Notes: generated by a model not told the origin, from the letters alone. DNA of 64,000 nucleotides from DATKOF01 sp035524795 (GCA_035524795.1 DATKOF010000021.1:1-64000), one strand, 5' to 3'. Positions 17,935 through 28,073 are shown, counted from the stretch's first letter. Numbers and translations: made by a program.

Positions 17935-18378
17935 CTATGCAAAATGATTGATCAGATCGAGCGGAAAGCGCCGGCCGGCGAGATAGTCGTCGATGCAGCG
18001 CATCACCAGCGGCGTGCGGTGGCGCGCGCTGAGCGCGCGCACTTCGTCTGGCGACAGCCATGCCGTGCGTATCACGCCGGTATCGAGTCTGCGGCCGGTA
18101 TCATGACCGGTGATGTCGCCGGTGAACGCGAAACGCAGGTAGGTCAGTTCCGTCGAACTCCGGTATTGATAGACGCCGAGCAGCGCCTGTGGCATGAAAT
18201 GATACGCAGTTTCCTCAAGCGTTTCGCGGACCACTGCTGCGAGCAGTGATTCCCCCGCTTCGAGATGGCCGGCTGGCTGGTTGAACAGGCGGCCGCGCTC
18301 GGTTTCTTCCTCGACCAGCAGGAAACGGCCGTCGCGTTCGACGACAGCGGCGACAGTGACGTTGGGTTTCCATACCAT
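17935..18378 (-). CDS. nudJ: NUDIX hydrolase, NudJ-like
   Basis: A 147-residue phosphohydrolase. The NUDIX box is intact as GHLEAGESLLAAVVRETLEETAY (read with G-x5-E-x7-REUxEE). The N-terminus MVWKPNVTVAAVVERDGRFLLVEEE matches E. coli NudJ (MFKPHVTVACVV), which favours ATG 18378 over GTG 18393. A GGGGTGA sequence about 11 nt upstream may be the ribosome site. NudJ hydrolyses nucleoside di- and triphosphates and HMP-PP, and commonly sits before mnmA; the natural substrate is not certain. Confidence 0.85.
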   Translation of the reverse strand: MVWKPNVTVAAVVERDGRFLLVEEETERGRLFNQPAGHLEAGESLLAAVVRETLEETAYHFMPQALLGVYQYRSSTELTYLRFAFTGDITGHDTGRRLDTGVIRTAWLSPDEVRALSARHRTPLVMRCIDDYLAGRRFPLDLINHFA

Positions 18379-18481
18379 CGGAGCATTGTTCACCCCGACA
18401 TTTTACCGGGTCGGGGGCGGAGCGACTTTTCCGGATATCGTCTGCGGCGGCGATGCCGGCACATATCCGGGAGCATCAAAA

Positions 18482-18510
18482 GAAAAAGGCGGGGGAAACC
18501 CGCCTTTTCC
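18482..18510 (-). terminator. Terminator of the small Ala/Lys-rich protein gene
   Basis: On the minus strand AAAAGGCGGG (18499-18508) and CCCGCCTTTT (18484-18493) pair perfectly over 10 bp around the five-base loop TTTCC, ending in a T-rich tail. It lies 17 bp after the stop codon at 18527. Confidence 0.75.
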
Positions 18511-18526
18511 GTACTGCTGGAGATGC

Positions 18527-18742
18527 TTACTTCGCGGCCGGTGCCGGAGCAGCTGATTCGTCCTTCTTTTCTTCCTTCATCTTCTTCTTGTGTTTCTTCA
18601 TCGGCTTCTTTTCTTCCTTGGCCGGTTCTGCAGCAGCCGGCGCAGCGGCAGCCGGAGCTGCGGTCTTGGCGTCATCGGCGAGGGCGCCGAAAGAAACCGC
18701 GGCAAAAACCGCAGCCATCAGGGTGGTCAGAACTTTACTCAT
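18527..18742 (-). CDS. Small secreted Ala/Lys/Glu-rich protein, function unknown
   Basis: A 71-residue protein. Residues 1-22 form a clear signal peptide (MSKVLTTLMAAVFAAVSFGALA then DDAK). The mature part is low-complexity: an Ala/Pro stretch, the polybasic PMKKHKKKMKEEKK, and an acidic/Ala tail. Similar pentapeptide-like small periplasmic proteins are annotated in betaproteobacteria without function, and acid-shock Asr proteins share the composition. AAAAGGAATAG gives a strong ribosome site, and the gene has its own terminator, so it is a real monocistronic unit. Confidence 0.75.
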   Translation of the reverse strand: MSKVLTTLMAAVFAAVSFGALADDAKTAAPAAAAPAAAEPAKEEKKPMKKHKKKMKEEKKDESAAPAPAAK

Positions 18743-18976
18743 GTCTATTCCTTTTAAAAGTATGTGTGAGACACATGTCTCATCGCCAATAACGCGCTCC
18801 GCTGCGTCCCGTTGACAGCGGGGGCGGAGAAAATTCTGTCGATGGGTTATATACTTATGGCATGGCGCGGCAAGGAGCCGCCCGGGAAGGCTGCAGGCAA
18901 GCGCCGGGAAAAAGCTGTTTTTTGCGGTTCCGGGCCGTCCGCAGTCCGGATTGCAACCCCTCTTTCAGGAGCAGCC

Positions 18977-20224
<1,248 letters not shown>

Positions 20225-20238
20225 CGGCGCGCCAATAA

Positions 20239-20270
20239 AAAACCCGCTTGGCCATGCGGCCAAGCGGGTT
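20239..20270. terminator. Bidirectional terminator between icd and the cold-shock gene
   Basis: A 14-bp perfect stem, AAACCCGCTTGGCC (20239-20252) with GGCCAAGCGGGTTT (20257-20270), closes a four-base loop ATGC. The A-run before and T-run after the stem let it end transcription of the convergent icd and csp genes. Confidence 0.88.
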
Positions 20271-20290
20271 TGATCAGTCGCCGGTTGTGG

Positions 20291-20494
20291 TCAGGCGGCC
20301 TGGATGTTCGACGCCTGCTTGCCCTTCGGGCCCTGCGTGACCTCGAACGAAACCTTCTGGCCTTCCTTGAGGGTCTTGAAGCCGTTCATCTGGATGGCCG
20401 AAAAGTGGGCGAAAAGATCTTCGCTGCCGTCATCCGGAGTGATGAAACCATAACCCTTCGCGTCATTGAACCATTTGACAGTACCTGTTGCCAT
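20291..20494 (-). CDS. Cold-shock domain protein (CspA family)
   Basis: A 67-residue single-domain RNA/DNA chaperone: MATGTVKWFNDAKGYGFITPDDG with RNP1 (KGYGFI) and RNP2 (DLFAHF). It melts RNA secondary structure and aids translation and transcription antitermination. AAGGAA is well spaced before the ATG. The mRNA would have a leader of about 125 nt from the promoter at 20626-20654, as usual for cold-regulated csp genes, though many betaproteobacterial paralogues are constitutive. Confidence 0.95.
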   Translation of the reverse strand: MATGTVKWFNDAKGYGFITPDDGSEDLFAHFSAIQMNGFKTLKEGQKVSFEVTQGPKGKQASNIQAA

Positions 20495-20625
20495 ATCTGC
20501 ATTTCCTTCATTGAAAAATTGCCGGGGGGACTCCCGGAACGTTTGAGTTTCAAGGACGCGTACGGAAACGCCGAAATGCGGTAAAACCGGTACTGCGATC
20601 AAGCTTGAAGCCAAACCCCTTCTGC

Positions 20626-20654
20626 TTTCTAGGCCATTTGCCCGAATATGTCAA
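20626..20654 (-). promoter_or_regulatory. Promoter of the cold-shock gene
   Basis: On the minus strand a perfect -35 TTGACA (20649-20654) is followed after 17 bp by TAGAAA (20626-20631). Transcription from about 20619 gives a leader of about 125 nt before the ATG at 20494. Confidence 0.7.
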
Positions 20655-20753
20655 GCCGACGCCGCAAAAAGTGTGTCACGAGTGCCACTTGAAAAATCCA
20701 GGATTACGGTCAAAATAAACAATTGAAATCGGCAGGTTGAGCGGCGGGCTGGC

Positions 20754-21062
20754 ATGGCGATACGGTATCGGGAAGACGCGGTTCTGGAAGCCAAAAAGGC
20801 CAAGCTCAAGCCGCCTCCGATGTTCAAGGTTCTGCTGCTGAATGACGATTATACGCCCATGGACTTCGTGGTAATGGTGCTGCAAAGATTTTTCTCGCTG
20901 AGCCGTGAAAAGGCGACCCAGGTCATGCTCAAAGTGCATCGCGAAGGCACCGGCGTATGCGGCGTCTATCCGCGCGATGTGGCGGCGACCAAGGTTGAGC
21001 TGGTCACCTCATACGCCCGCCAGCATCAGCATCCGTTGCGTTGCGTGATGGAGGAAGACTGA
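20754..21062 (+). CDS. clpS: ATP-dependent Clp protease adaptor ClpS
   Basis: ClpS binds N-degron substrates and hands them to ClpA. The 102-residue protein contains the family core FKVLLLNDDYTPMDFVVMVLQRFF and the N-end-recognition region with KVHREGTGVCGVYPRDVAATKV. The N-terminal 20 residues are the flexible ClpA-threading segment. It lies 3 bp before clpA, the normal pairing. Confidence 0.97.
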   Translation: MAIRYREDAVLEAKKAKLKPPPMFKVLLLNDDYTPMDFVVMVLQRFFSLSREKATQVMLKVHREGTGVCGVYPRDVAATKVELVTSYARQHQHPLRCVMEED

Positions 21063-21065
21063 GAA

Positions 21066-23321
21066 ATGATCGCCCAGGAACTTGAAGTCAGCCTGCACAT
21101 GGCGTTCATGGAAGCGCGCCAGAAGCGGCATGAATTCATCACCGTCGAGCACCTGCTGCTCGCGCTGCTCGACAATCCATCGGCGGCCGAGGTGCTGCGT
21201 GCATGCGCGGCCGAGATCGACGACCTGCGCAAGCAACTGACCGAGTTCGTCGCCGAACATACGCCGATTCTGGGCAACGAGGAATCCGATACCCAGCCGA
21301 CGCTTGGCTTCCAGCGCGTAATCCAGCGCGCGATCCTGCACGTGCAGTCGTCGGGCAAGAAAGAAGTGACCGGCGCCAACGTGCTGGTGGCGATTTTCGG
21401 CGAGAAGGATTCGCACGCGGTGTATTTCCTGCACCAGAAAGGCGTGACGCGGCTCGATGTCGTCAATTTCATATCGCACGGCATCAGCAAGGTGCCGCAG
21501 GCGGCGCCCGGCAAGGGCGAAGCCGAGCCGGAGGCCGAGCAGGACCAGGCCGCCGGCGGCGCGCTTGAAAACTACACGATCAACTTCAATCAGCTCGCGA
21601 TCCAGGGCAAGATCGATCCGCTGATCGGGCGCGAGAAGGAACTCGAGCGCGTGGTGCAGACGTTGTGCCGCCGGCGCAAGAACAATCCGCTGCTGGTCGG
21701 CGAGGCCGGCGTCGGCAAGACCGCGATCGCGGAGGGCTTGGCGCGGCGCATCGTCGAGGGCGACGTGCCGGAAGTGCTGGTCAAAAGCCAGGTCTATGCG
21801 CTCGACATGGGCGCGTTGCTGGCCGGCACCAAGTACCGCGGCGATTTCGAGCAGCGCCTGAAGGCGGTGCTCAAGCAGTTGATCGACAATCCCGCGGCGA
21901 TCCTGTTCATCGATGAAATCCATACGCTGATCGGCGCCGGCGCCGCTTCGGGCGGCACGCTCGACGCCTCGAACCTGCTGAAACCGGCGCTGTCGAGCGG
22001 GCAGCTCAAATGCATCGGCGCGACGACCTATCAGGAATACCGCGGCATCTTCGAAAAGGATCACGCGCTGTCGCGCCGCTTCCAGAAGATCGACGTGGCC
22101 GAACCGTCGGTGCAGGAAACGGTGTCGATCCTGCGCGGCCTCAAGTCGCGTTTCGAGGCGCATCACGGCATCAAGTACGCGGCATCGGCGCTGACCTCGG
22201 CGGCCGAACTGGCGGCGCGCTACATCAACGACCGTCATCTGCCCGACAAGGCGATCGACGTGATCGACGAAGCCGGCGCCGCACAGCGCATCCTGCCGAA
22301 GTCGAAGCAGAAGAAAGTGATCACCAGGCACGAGATCGAAGAGATCGTCGCCAAGATCGCGCGTGTGCCGGCGCAGAGCGTGTCGGCGAACGACCGTTCA
22401 CAGCTGAAGAATCTCGACCGCAACCTGAAAGCGGTGGTGTTCGGCCAGGACCGCGCGATCGATGCGCTCGCTGCCGCGATCAAGATGGCAAGAAGCGGCC
22501 TCGGCAATCCGCAGAAGCCGACCGGCTGTTTTCTGTTCAGCGGCCCGACCGGTGTCGGCAAGACCGAAGTCGCGCGCCAGCTCGCCTATATCATGGGCGT
22601 CGAACTGATCCGCTTCGACATGTCGGAATACATGGAACGCCACGCGGTGTCACGGCTGATCGGCGCGCCGCCCGGCTACATCGGTTTCGACCAGGGCGGC
22701 CTGCTGACCGAGGCGGTCACCAAGCATCCGTACTCGGTGCTGCTGCTCGACGAGATCGAGAAGGCCCACCCCGACGTCTACAACATCCTGTTGCAGGTGA
22801 TGGACCACGGCACGCTGACCGACAACAACGGGCGCAAGGCCGATTTCCGCAACGTGATGATCATCATGACCACCAACGCCGGCGCCGCCGAACTGTCGAA
22901 AAACACGATCGGATTCACGACGGCGGCGCAGAACGGCGATGAAATGGCGGAGATCAAGCGGCAGTTCTCGCCGGAATTCCGCAACCGGCTTGATGCGATC
23001 ATTTCGTTCGCGCCGCTCGATCGCGAGATCATCATGCGCGTGGTCGACAAGTTCCTGATGCAGCTCGAAGAGCAGCTGCAGGAGAAGAAGGTCGAGATCG
23101 CGTTTACCCAGGCGCTGAAGGACTTCCTCGCCGACAAGGGTTTCGATCCGCAGATGGGCGCGCGGCCGATGGCGCGGCTGATCCAGGACACGATACGCAC
23201 CGCGCTGGCCGACGAACTGCTGTTCGGGCGGCTGGCCGGCGGCGGCAGGGTTGCTGTCGATCTCGACGCCGGCGGCAAGGTGCAGCTGACGTTCGTGGAA
23301 GAGGAAGCCAGCGTCGCCTGA
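21066..23321 (+). CDS. clpA: ATP-dependent Clp protease ATP-binding subunit ClpA
   Basis: The 751-residue AAA+ unfoldase of ClpAP. An N-domain (ELEVSLHMAFMEARQKRHEFITVEHLLLALL) is followed by two ATPase modules with Walker A GEAGVGKTA near 213 and GPTGVGKTE near 493, and the Walker B pairs ILFIDEIHTLIGAG and VLLLDEIEKAH. An IGF-type loop (KNTIGFT) for docking on ClpP is in the second module. GAGGAAGACTGAGAA before ATG 21066 supplies the ribosome site. No clpP is in the window. Confidence 0.97.
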   Translation: MIAQELEVSLHMAFMEARQKRHEFITVEHLLLALLDNPSAAEVLRACAAEIDDLRKQLTEFVAEHTPILGNEESDTQPTLGFQRVIQRAILHVQSSGKKEVTGANVLVAIFGEKDSHAVYFLHQKGVTRLDVVNFISHGISKVPQAAPGKGEAEPEAEQDQAAGGALENYTINFNQLAIQGKIDPLIGREKELERVVQTLCRRRKNNPLLVGEAGVGKTAIAEGLARRIVEGDVPEVLVKSQVYALDMGALLAGTKYRGDFEQRLKAVLKQLIDNPAAILFIDEIHTLIGAGAASGGTLDASNLLKPALSSGQLKCIGATTYQEYRGIFEKDHALSRRFQKIDVAEPSVQETVSILRGLKSRFEAHHGIKYAASALTSAAELAARYINDRHLPDKAIDVIDEAGAAQRILPKSKQKKVITRHEIEEIVAKIARVPAQSVSANDRSQLKNLDRNLKAVVFGQDRAIDALAAAIKMARSGLGNPQKPTGCFLFSGPTGVGKTEVARQLAYIMGVELIRFDMSEYMERHAVSRLIGAPPGYIGFDQGGLLTEAVTKHPYSVLLLDEIEKAHPDVYNILLQVMDHGTLTDNNGRKADFRNVMIIMTTNAGAAELSKNTIGFTTAAQNGDEMAEIKRQFSPEFRNRLDAIISFAPLDREIIMRVVDKFLMQLEEQLQEKKVEIAFTQALKDFLADKGFDPQMGARPMARLIQDTIRTALADELLFGRLAGGGRVAVDLDAGGKVQLTFVEEEASVA

Positions 23322-23346
23322 TTTTCCCGCCGTTTCGCGATGATAC

Positions 23347-23364
23347 CCGCAGCGCTCGCTGCGG
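23347..23364. terminator. Weak hairpin between clpA and the Rieske gene
   Basis: CCGCAGCG and CGCTGCGG pair over 8 bp around CT between two convergent genes. There is no T-run on either side, so termination here is only possible. Confidence 0.25.
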
Positions 23365-23379
23365 AGCGCCGGCGGTTGC

Positions 23380-24486
23380 CTACAGATGCGGGGTGAGTTC
23401 GCGCCGCAGAAATTCGTGGAAGTGCAGCATGCCGTCTTCCATCGGTGACTGGTAGGGGCCGACTTCGTTGCGGCCGCTGCGGTACAACGCGCGGCGTCCA
23501 TCGGTCATGCGTTCGCAGATTTCCGCGTCTTCCCGTGCGGTTTCCTCGTACGCCGCCTGTTCAGCCTCAATGAAGCTGCGTTCGAACAGCGCGATGTCCT
23601 CGGGATAGTAGAACTCGATCACGTTGGTGCATGCCTCGGGCCCGCGCGCCACGATGGTGCTGATCACGAGCGCGTGCGGATACCATTCGACCATGATGTT
23701 CGGATAGTAGGTGAGCCAGATCGCGCCATGCGGAGGGTCGCGGCCCTCGTTGTAGCGCAGCAGCGCTTCATGCCATTTCTGATAGACCGGCGTGCCGGGC
23801 CGCGCCAGTCCCTTCTTGACGCCGCAGGTCTGCACGCTGTGCCAATCGCCGAATTCCCAGCGCAGGTCATCGACCGACACGAAATTGCCGAGGCCGGGGT
23901 GGAACGGAACCACGTGGTAGTCTTCAAGATAGACCTCGATGAAGGTCTTCCAGTTGCAGGCGTATTGGTCGACCTGCACGCGGTCGAGCATGAACCCGGA
24001 AAAGTCGAGTTCGTGCCGCACGCTGAGGCCGGCGAGGTCACGCGCGATATCGCGTTTGCTGTCGAACAGCATGCCGTTCCAGCTTTGCAGCGGCGTGCAC
24101 GCGAGATCCAGGCACGGGCTGTCGGGGAAATACGGTGCGCCGAGCAGCCTGCCGTCGAGGCCGTAGGTCCAGCGGTGCAGCGGGCAAATGATGTTCTTCG
24201 CGTTGCCGCGCCCCTTCAGGATGATGGCCTGCCGGTGGCGGCAGACGTTGCTGATCAGTTCGGCGCCGCGCTCGTTGCGTATCAATGCCCGCGCATCATC
24301 GCGCCAGTCGAGCGCGTAAAAGTCTCCGCGATTGGGCACCATCAGCTGGTGGCCGACATAGCCGGGGCCCTGCTCGAACAGCAGGCGCTGCTCAAGCGCA
24401 TGGATTTGCGGATCGAAATACCAGTGAACGGGAAGTTGCGGGGAAGAGGACGTGCCGAGCACGCGAAAATTTGCCAGATCTGACAT
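23380..24486 (-). CDS. Rieske non-haem iron oxygenase, alpha-subunit-like
   Basis: A 368-residue oxygenase. The Rieske [2Fe-2S] ligands are CRH (82-84) and CPLH (101-104). The mononuclear iron site of the catalytic domain is the EDYHVVPFH segment, with His 191 and His 196. TGGAGATAG precedes the ATG at a good distance. No small subunit, ferredoxin or reductase gene lies nearby, so it must use a partner encoded elsewhere. Similar single-component-like proteins are annotated as aromatic-ring-hydroxylating dioxygenase or choline/betaine-type monooxygenase; the substrate cannot be told. It stands alone between clpA and xseB. Confidence 0.88.
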   Translation of the reverse strand: MSDLANFRVLGTSSSPQLPVHWYFDPQIHALEQRLLFEQGPGYVGHQLMVPNRGDFYALDWRDDARALIRNERGAELISNVCRHRQAIILKGRGNAKNIICPLHRWTYGLDGRLLGAPYFPDSPCLDLACTPLQSWNGMLFDSKRDIARDLAGLSVRHELDFSGFMLDRVQVDQYACNWKTFIEVYLEDYHVVPFHPGLGNFVSVDDLRWEFGDWHSVQTCGVKKGLARPGTPVYQKWHEALLRYNEGRDPPHGAIWLTYYPNIMVEWYPHALVISTIVARGPEACTNVIEFYYPEDIALFERSFIEAEQAAYEETAREDAEICERMTDGRRALYRSGRNEVGPYQSPMEDGMLHFHEFLRRELTPHL

Positions 24487-24749
24487 ACGGACGGGGCTAT
24501 CTCCAGAAGAATGAAGGGGATCTTCGTCGATGGCTTCTCGAAAGCATTTTGAAACAGTCCCTTGGTGAAAGAGGGCGCGAGAAAGGGCGGTATTCTCCCT
24601 TTAATCACGGTAAAAGGCAATGCATGGCCCCTCGTGTTACAAAGCCGCCTCGTGGCCGCCGGCACGGCGCTTGTTTCCGCCCGCGGCATTGACCGCAACC
24701 TCATGATTGCGTTATCGTTTGACCCTTTTCCGCAACGGCGGCGATCGCC

Positions 24750-24998
24750 ATGCCCAGGCCGGCCAAATCAGATCGTAATCAAAGCTTTGAAAGCGCGCTT
24801 GCCGAGCTGGAGGGCATCGTGACGCGCATGGAAGGCGGGCAATTGCCGCTCGAGCAGTCGCTGGCTGCCTATAAACGCGGCGCCGAGCTGCTCAAGCTTT
24901 GTCAGGCTCAGCTCGCGGACGCGCAGCAGCAGGTCAAGGTTCTCGAAGCCGGCGCGCTAAAAAATTTCGCCGGCGATGATGACGACGGCAACCGCTGA
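24750..24998 (+). CDS. xseB: Exodeoxyribonuclease VII small subunit
   Basis: XseB (82 residues) is the small helical subunit of ExoVII. SFESALAELEGIVTRMEGGQLPLEQSLAAYKRG is the family signature. The large subunit is not in the window. The gene overlaps ispA by 23 bp, as in many proteobacteria where xseB-ispA-dxs form one operon. The 263-bp gap before it (24487-24749), shared with the divergent Rieske gene, contains an AAAGGG/CCCTTT hairpin near 24583-24602 and no recognisable gene. Confidence 0.95.
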   Translation: MPRPAKSDRNQSFESALAELEGIVTRMEGGQLPLEQSLAAYKRGAELLKLCQAQLADAQQQVKVLEAGALKNFAGDDDDGNR

Positions 24999-25881
24999 TT
25001 TTCTGCATTGGGCAAGCGCCCATCAGCAGCGCGTCGAAGCCCGGCTGCAGGCGGCGCTGCCGAACGCCGAGCTGGCGCCGCAGCGTCTGCATCAGGCGAT
25101 GCGTTACGCGGTGCTCGGCGGCGGCAAGCGCGTGCGCCCGCTGCTGACATTTGCGGCCGGAGAGTTGTGTCAGGCCGATCCTGACCGCCTGGCGGTGGCG
25201 GCCAGCGCGGTCGAGCTGATCCATGCCTATTCGCTGGTTCACGACGACCTGCCGTGCATGGACGACGATGTGCTGCGGCGTGGCAAGCCCGCCTGCCACG
25301 TCGAGTTCGACCAAGCGACCGCGCTGCTGGCCGGCGACGCGTTGCAGAGCCTCGCGTTTCAGTTGGTCGCCGAGTACCGGATCGCCGAGGACGCCGCCGT
25401 CCAGATCAGGATGGTGCAGTTGCTGGCGATGGCGTGCGGCTCGCGCGGCATGGCCGGCGGCCAGGCGATCGATCTGGGCGCGGTCGGCACCCGTCTGACG
25501 CTGGCTGAACTCGAATTCATGCATATCCACAAAACCGGCGCGCTGATTCGCGCCGCGGTGCTGCTCGGCGCGCATTGTGGGACGGAGTTGCCCGCCCCCC
25601 AGATGGGAAAGCTCGATCATTATGCAAAATGCATCGGACTCGCGTTCCAGGTGGTCGACGACGTGCTGGACGCCGAGGCGACCACCGCGACGCTGGGCAA
25701 GACTGCGGGCAAGGACGCGGTGCGCGACAAGCCGACCTATGTCAGCGTGCTCGGCGTCGCCGAAGCGCGGAAACTGGCGGATGAACTGCGCCGGGGAGCG
25801 CTGGCCGCCCTCGACGCCCAAGGCGCGCGCGCGCAGCGCCTGCGCGATCTTGCCGATTTCATCCTGGACAGAAAATTTTGA
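24976..25881 (+). CDS. ispA: Farnesyl (geranyl) diphosphate synthase
   Basis: IspA condenses IPP with DMAPP and GPP to make FPP. The 301-residue all-helical enzyme has GGGKRVRPLL, the first Asp-rich motif DDLPCMDDD and the second region with FQVVDDVLDAE. The start overlaps xseB, and the stop overlaps the first possible start of dxs. With dxs (25950) and ispH (58250), the window holds three steps of isoprenoid synthesis. Confidence 0.95.
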   Translation: MMTTATADFLHWASAHQQRVEARLQAALPNAELAPQRLHQAMRYAVLGGGKRVRPLLTFAAGELCQADPDRLAVAASAVELIHAYSLVHDDLPCMDDDVLRRGKPACHVEFDQATALLAGDALQSLAFQLVAEYRIAEDAAVQIRMVQLLAMACGSRGMAGGQAIDLGAVGTRLTLAELEFMHIHKTGALIRAAVLLGAHCGTELPAPQMGKLDHYAKCIGLAFQVVDDVLDAEATTATLGKTAGKDAVRDKPTYVSVLGVAEARKLADELRRGALAALDAQGARAQRLRDLADFILDRKF

Positions 25882-25949
25882 CCGCCCGATCGCTGGACGC
25901 CGCGGCAGCGCGGTTCCCCGGCATTCCACGTGACGGCGCCGGCGACAGC

Positions 25950-27800
25950 ATGTACGAACTGCTTACCACCATCAACGATCCCGCCGACCTGCGCCGGCTC
26001 GACCGCCGGCAGTTGCCGCAGCTGGCGGACGAACTGCGGCAGTTCCTGATCGAGTCGGTGAGCCAGACCGGCGGCCACCTGTCGTCGAATCTCGGCACCG
26101 TCGAACTGACGATCGCGCTGCATTACGTATTCGACACGCCGCATGACCGGCTGGTGTGGGACGTCGGCCATCAGACCTATGGCCACAAAATCCTGACCGG
26201 CCGCCGCGAGGAAATGCGGCGGCTGCGGATGTGGGAGGGCATCTCCGGATTTCCACGGCGCGAGGAAAGCGTTTACGACACCTTCGGCACCGCGCATTCG
26301 AGCACTTCGATCAGCGCCGCGTTCGGGATGGCGGTCGCCAGCAGGCTGGCAGGCGTCGAGCGCCGCGTGGTCGCGGTGATCGGCGACGGCGCGATGACTG
26401 CCGGCATGGCGTTCGAGGCGCTCAACAATGCCGGTGCGTCGGACGCCGACCTGCTGGTGATCCTCAATGACAACGACATGTCGATTTCGCCTCCGGTCGG
26501 CGCGCTCAACAAATATTTCGCAAAACTGATGTCGGGACGTTTCTATGCGCGGGCGCGCGGGCTCGGCGAGAAAGTGCTCGGCGATCTGGCGCGCCGCGCC
26601 GAAGAGCACGTCAAGGGCATGGTGACGCCGGGCACGATGTTCGAGGAATTCGGTTTCAACTACATCGGTCCGATCGACGGCCACGATCTCAACGCGCTGA
26701 TTCCGACGCTGAAGAACATCAGGGGCCTCCGCGGGCCGCAGTTCCTGCACGTAGTGACGCGCAAGGGGCAGGGCTACAAGCTTGCCGAGGCCGATCCGGT
26801 GCTCTATCACGGCGTATCCAGATTCGACAAAACCAACGGTATCGCCAACGGCAAGCCCGCCGGCAAGCCGACCTACACCCAGGTGTTCGGCGACTGGCTG
26901 TGCGACATGGCCGGGCGGGACCCGCGGCTGATCGGCATCACGCCTGCGATGTGCGAGGGATCGGGGATGGTGCGCTTCGCCGAACTTTACCCCGAGCGCT
27001 ACTTCGATGTCGGCATCGCCGAACAGCATGCGCTGACGTTCGCCGCCGGGCTCGCCTGCGAAGGCTGCAAGCCGGTGGTCGCGATCTATTCGACGTTCCT
27101 GCAGCGCGGTTACGACCAGCTGATCCATGACGTGATGATCCAGAATCTGCCGGTGGTGTTCGCAATCGACCGCGCCGGACTGGTCGGCGCCGACGGCGCG
27201 ACGCACAACGGCGGCTTCGACCTTTCCTATCTGCGCTGTCTGCCCAACATCACGGTGATGGCGCCGGCCGACGAAGACGAATGCCGGCAGATGCTGTACA
27301 CCGCGTTCCAGATGAACACGCCGGCCGCGGTGCGCTATCCGCGCGGCGCCGGCCCCGGCGTCGAGGTGCAGCAGGAGATGCGCGCGCTGCCGGTCGGCAG
27401 GGGCGAAATCCGCCGCCGCGGCAAAAGTTTCGCGCTGCTGTCCAGAAAAACCGCGCTGCTCGCGTTCGGCAGCATGCTGAAGCCGGCGCTCGAGGTGGCC
27501 GAACGCATCGACGCGACGGTCGCCAACATGCGTTTCGTCAAGCCGCTGGACGACGCGCTGGTCGCGGAACTTGCCGACAGCCACGATCTGCTGGTGACGC
27601 TCGAGGAAAACGCGATACAGGGCGGCGCCGGCAGCGCGGTGCTCGAATCGCTGCAACGGCAGGGCTTCAAGACGCCGGTGCTGCAGCTGGGGCTGCCCGA
27701 TCATTTCGTCGATCACGGCGATCCGGCGCTGCAACTCGCCAGCTGCGGACTCGACAGCGCCGGCATTCTGGCCGCGATACGGTCGAAGCTCGCTGAGTAG
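25950..27800 (+). CDS. dxs: 1-deoxy-D-xylulose-5-phosphate synthase
   Basis: Dxs makes DXP from pyruvate and glyceraldehyde-3-phosphate with thiamine diphosphate, the entry step of the MEP pathway. GHLSSNLGTVELTIALHYVF, the TPP motif GDGAMTAGMAFEALNN and the transketolase-type FDVGIAEQHALTFAAG are present. Family similarity starts at MYELLTTINDPADLRRL, so I use ATG 25950 (616 residues). The frame is open upstream to a TTG at 25878 that overlaps the ispA stop; translation from it would add 24 residues and cannot be excluded. Confidence 0.95.
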   Translation: MYELLTTINDPADLRRLDRRQLPQLADELRQFLIESVSQTGGHLSSNLGTVELTIALHYVFDTPHDRLVWDVGHQTYGHKILTGRREEMRRLRMWEGISGFPRREESVYDTFGTAHSSTSISAAFGMAVASRLAGVERRVVAVIGDGAMTAGMAFEALNNAGASDADLLVILNDNDMSISPPVGALNKYFAKLMSGRFYARARGLGEKVLGDLARRAEEHVKGMVTPGTMFEEFGFNYIGPIDGHDLNALIPTLKNIRGLRGPQFLHVVTRKGQGYKLAEADPVLYHGVSRFDKTNGIANGKPAGKPTYTQVFGDWLCDMAGRDPRLIGITPAMCEGSGMVRFAELYPERYFDVGIAEQHALTFAAGLACEGCKPVVAIYSTFLQRGYDQLIHDVMIQNLPVVFAIDRAGLVGADGATHNGGFDLSYLRCLPNITVMAPADEDECRQMLYTAFQMNTPAAVRYPRGAGPGVEVQQEMRALPVGRGEIRRRGKSFALLSRKTALLAFGSMLKPALEVAERIDATVANMRFVKPLDDALVAELADSHDLLVTLEENAIQGGAGSAVLESLQRQGFKTPVLQLGLPDHFVDHGDPALQLASCGLDSAGILAAIRSKLAE

Positions 27801-27801
27801 A

Positions 27802-28073
27802 AGAACCTATCTCAAGATCCCGCGTGGCCGCGGCGTCGGCGTTCCGGGATGGGATGCACGAAGCGACGCGCAGCGAATGGCCATTCCCTTCGCAAGCGGC
27901 GCGACACAGCAGACCGCCCGCAACGCCCCGCCCCAAAGGGTTTGCACGAAAAATGCCCATCTGCGGCGTTGCGCTCCTCGGCACCGTATCTCGAATACGA
28001 CCTTCGTCGCGCGCCTTGCATCTGAGCATTTTTCGTGTAAACGCGGCTCATGGGGGATCTTGAGATAGGTTCT
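27802..28073. repeat. 272-bp MITE-like element with 20-bp perfect terminal inverted repeats
   Basis: The ends are AGAACCTATCTCAAGATCCC (27802-27821) and its exact reverse complement (28054-28073). Inside, ACGAAAAATGC (27948-27958) and GCATTTTTCGT (near 28026-28036) form a second inverted pair. Several reading frames cross the element on both strands, but none has a start with a ribosome site or looks like a known protein, so I treat it as non-coding. It begins one base after the dxs stop and ends just before the folE leader. No clear target duplication is visible. Confidence 0.7.
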
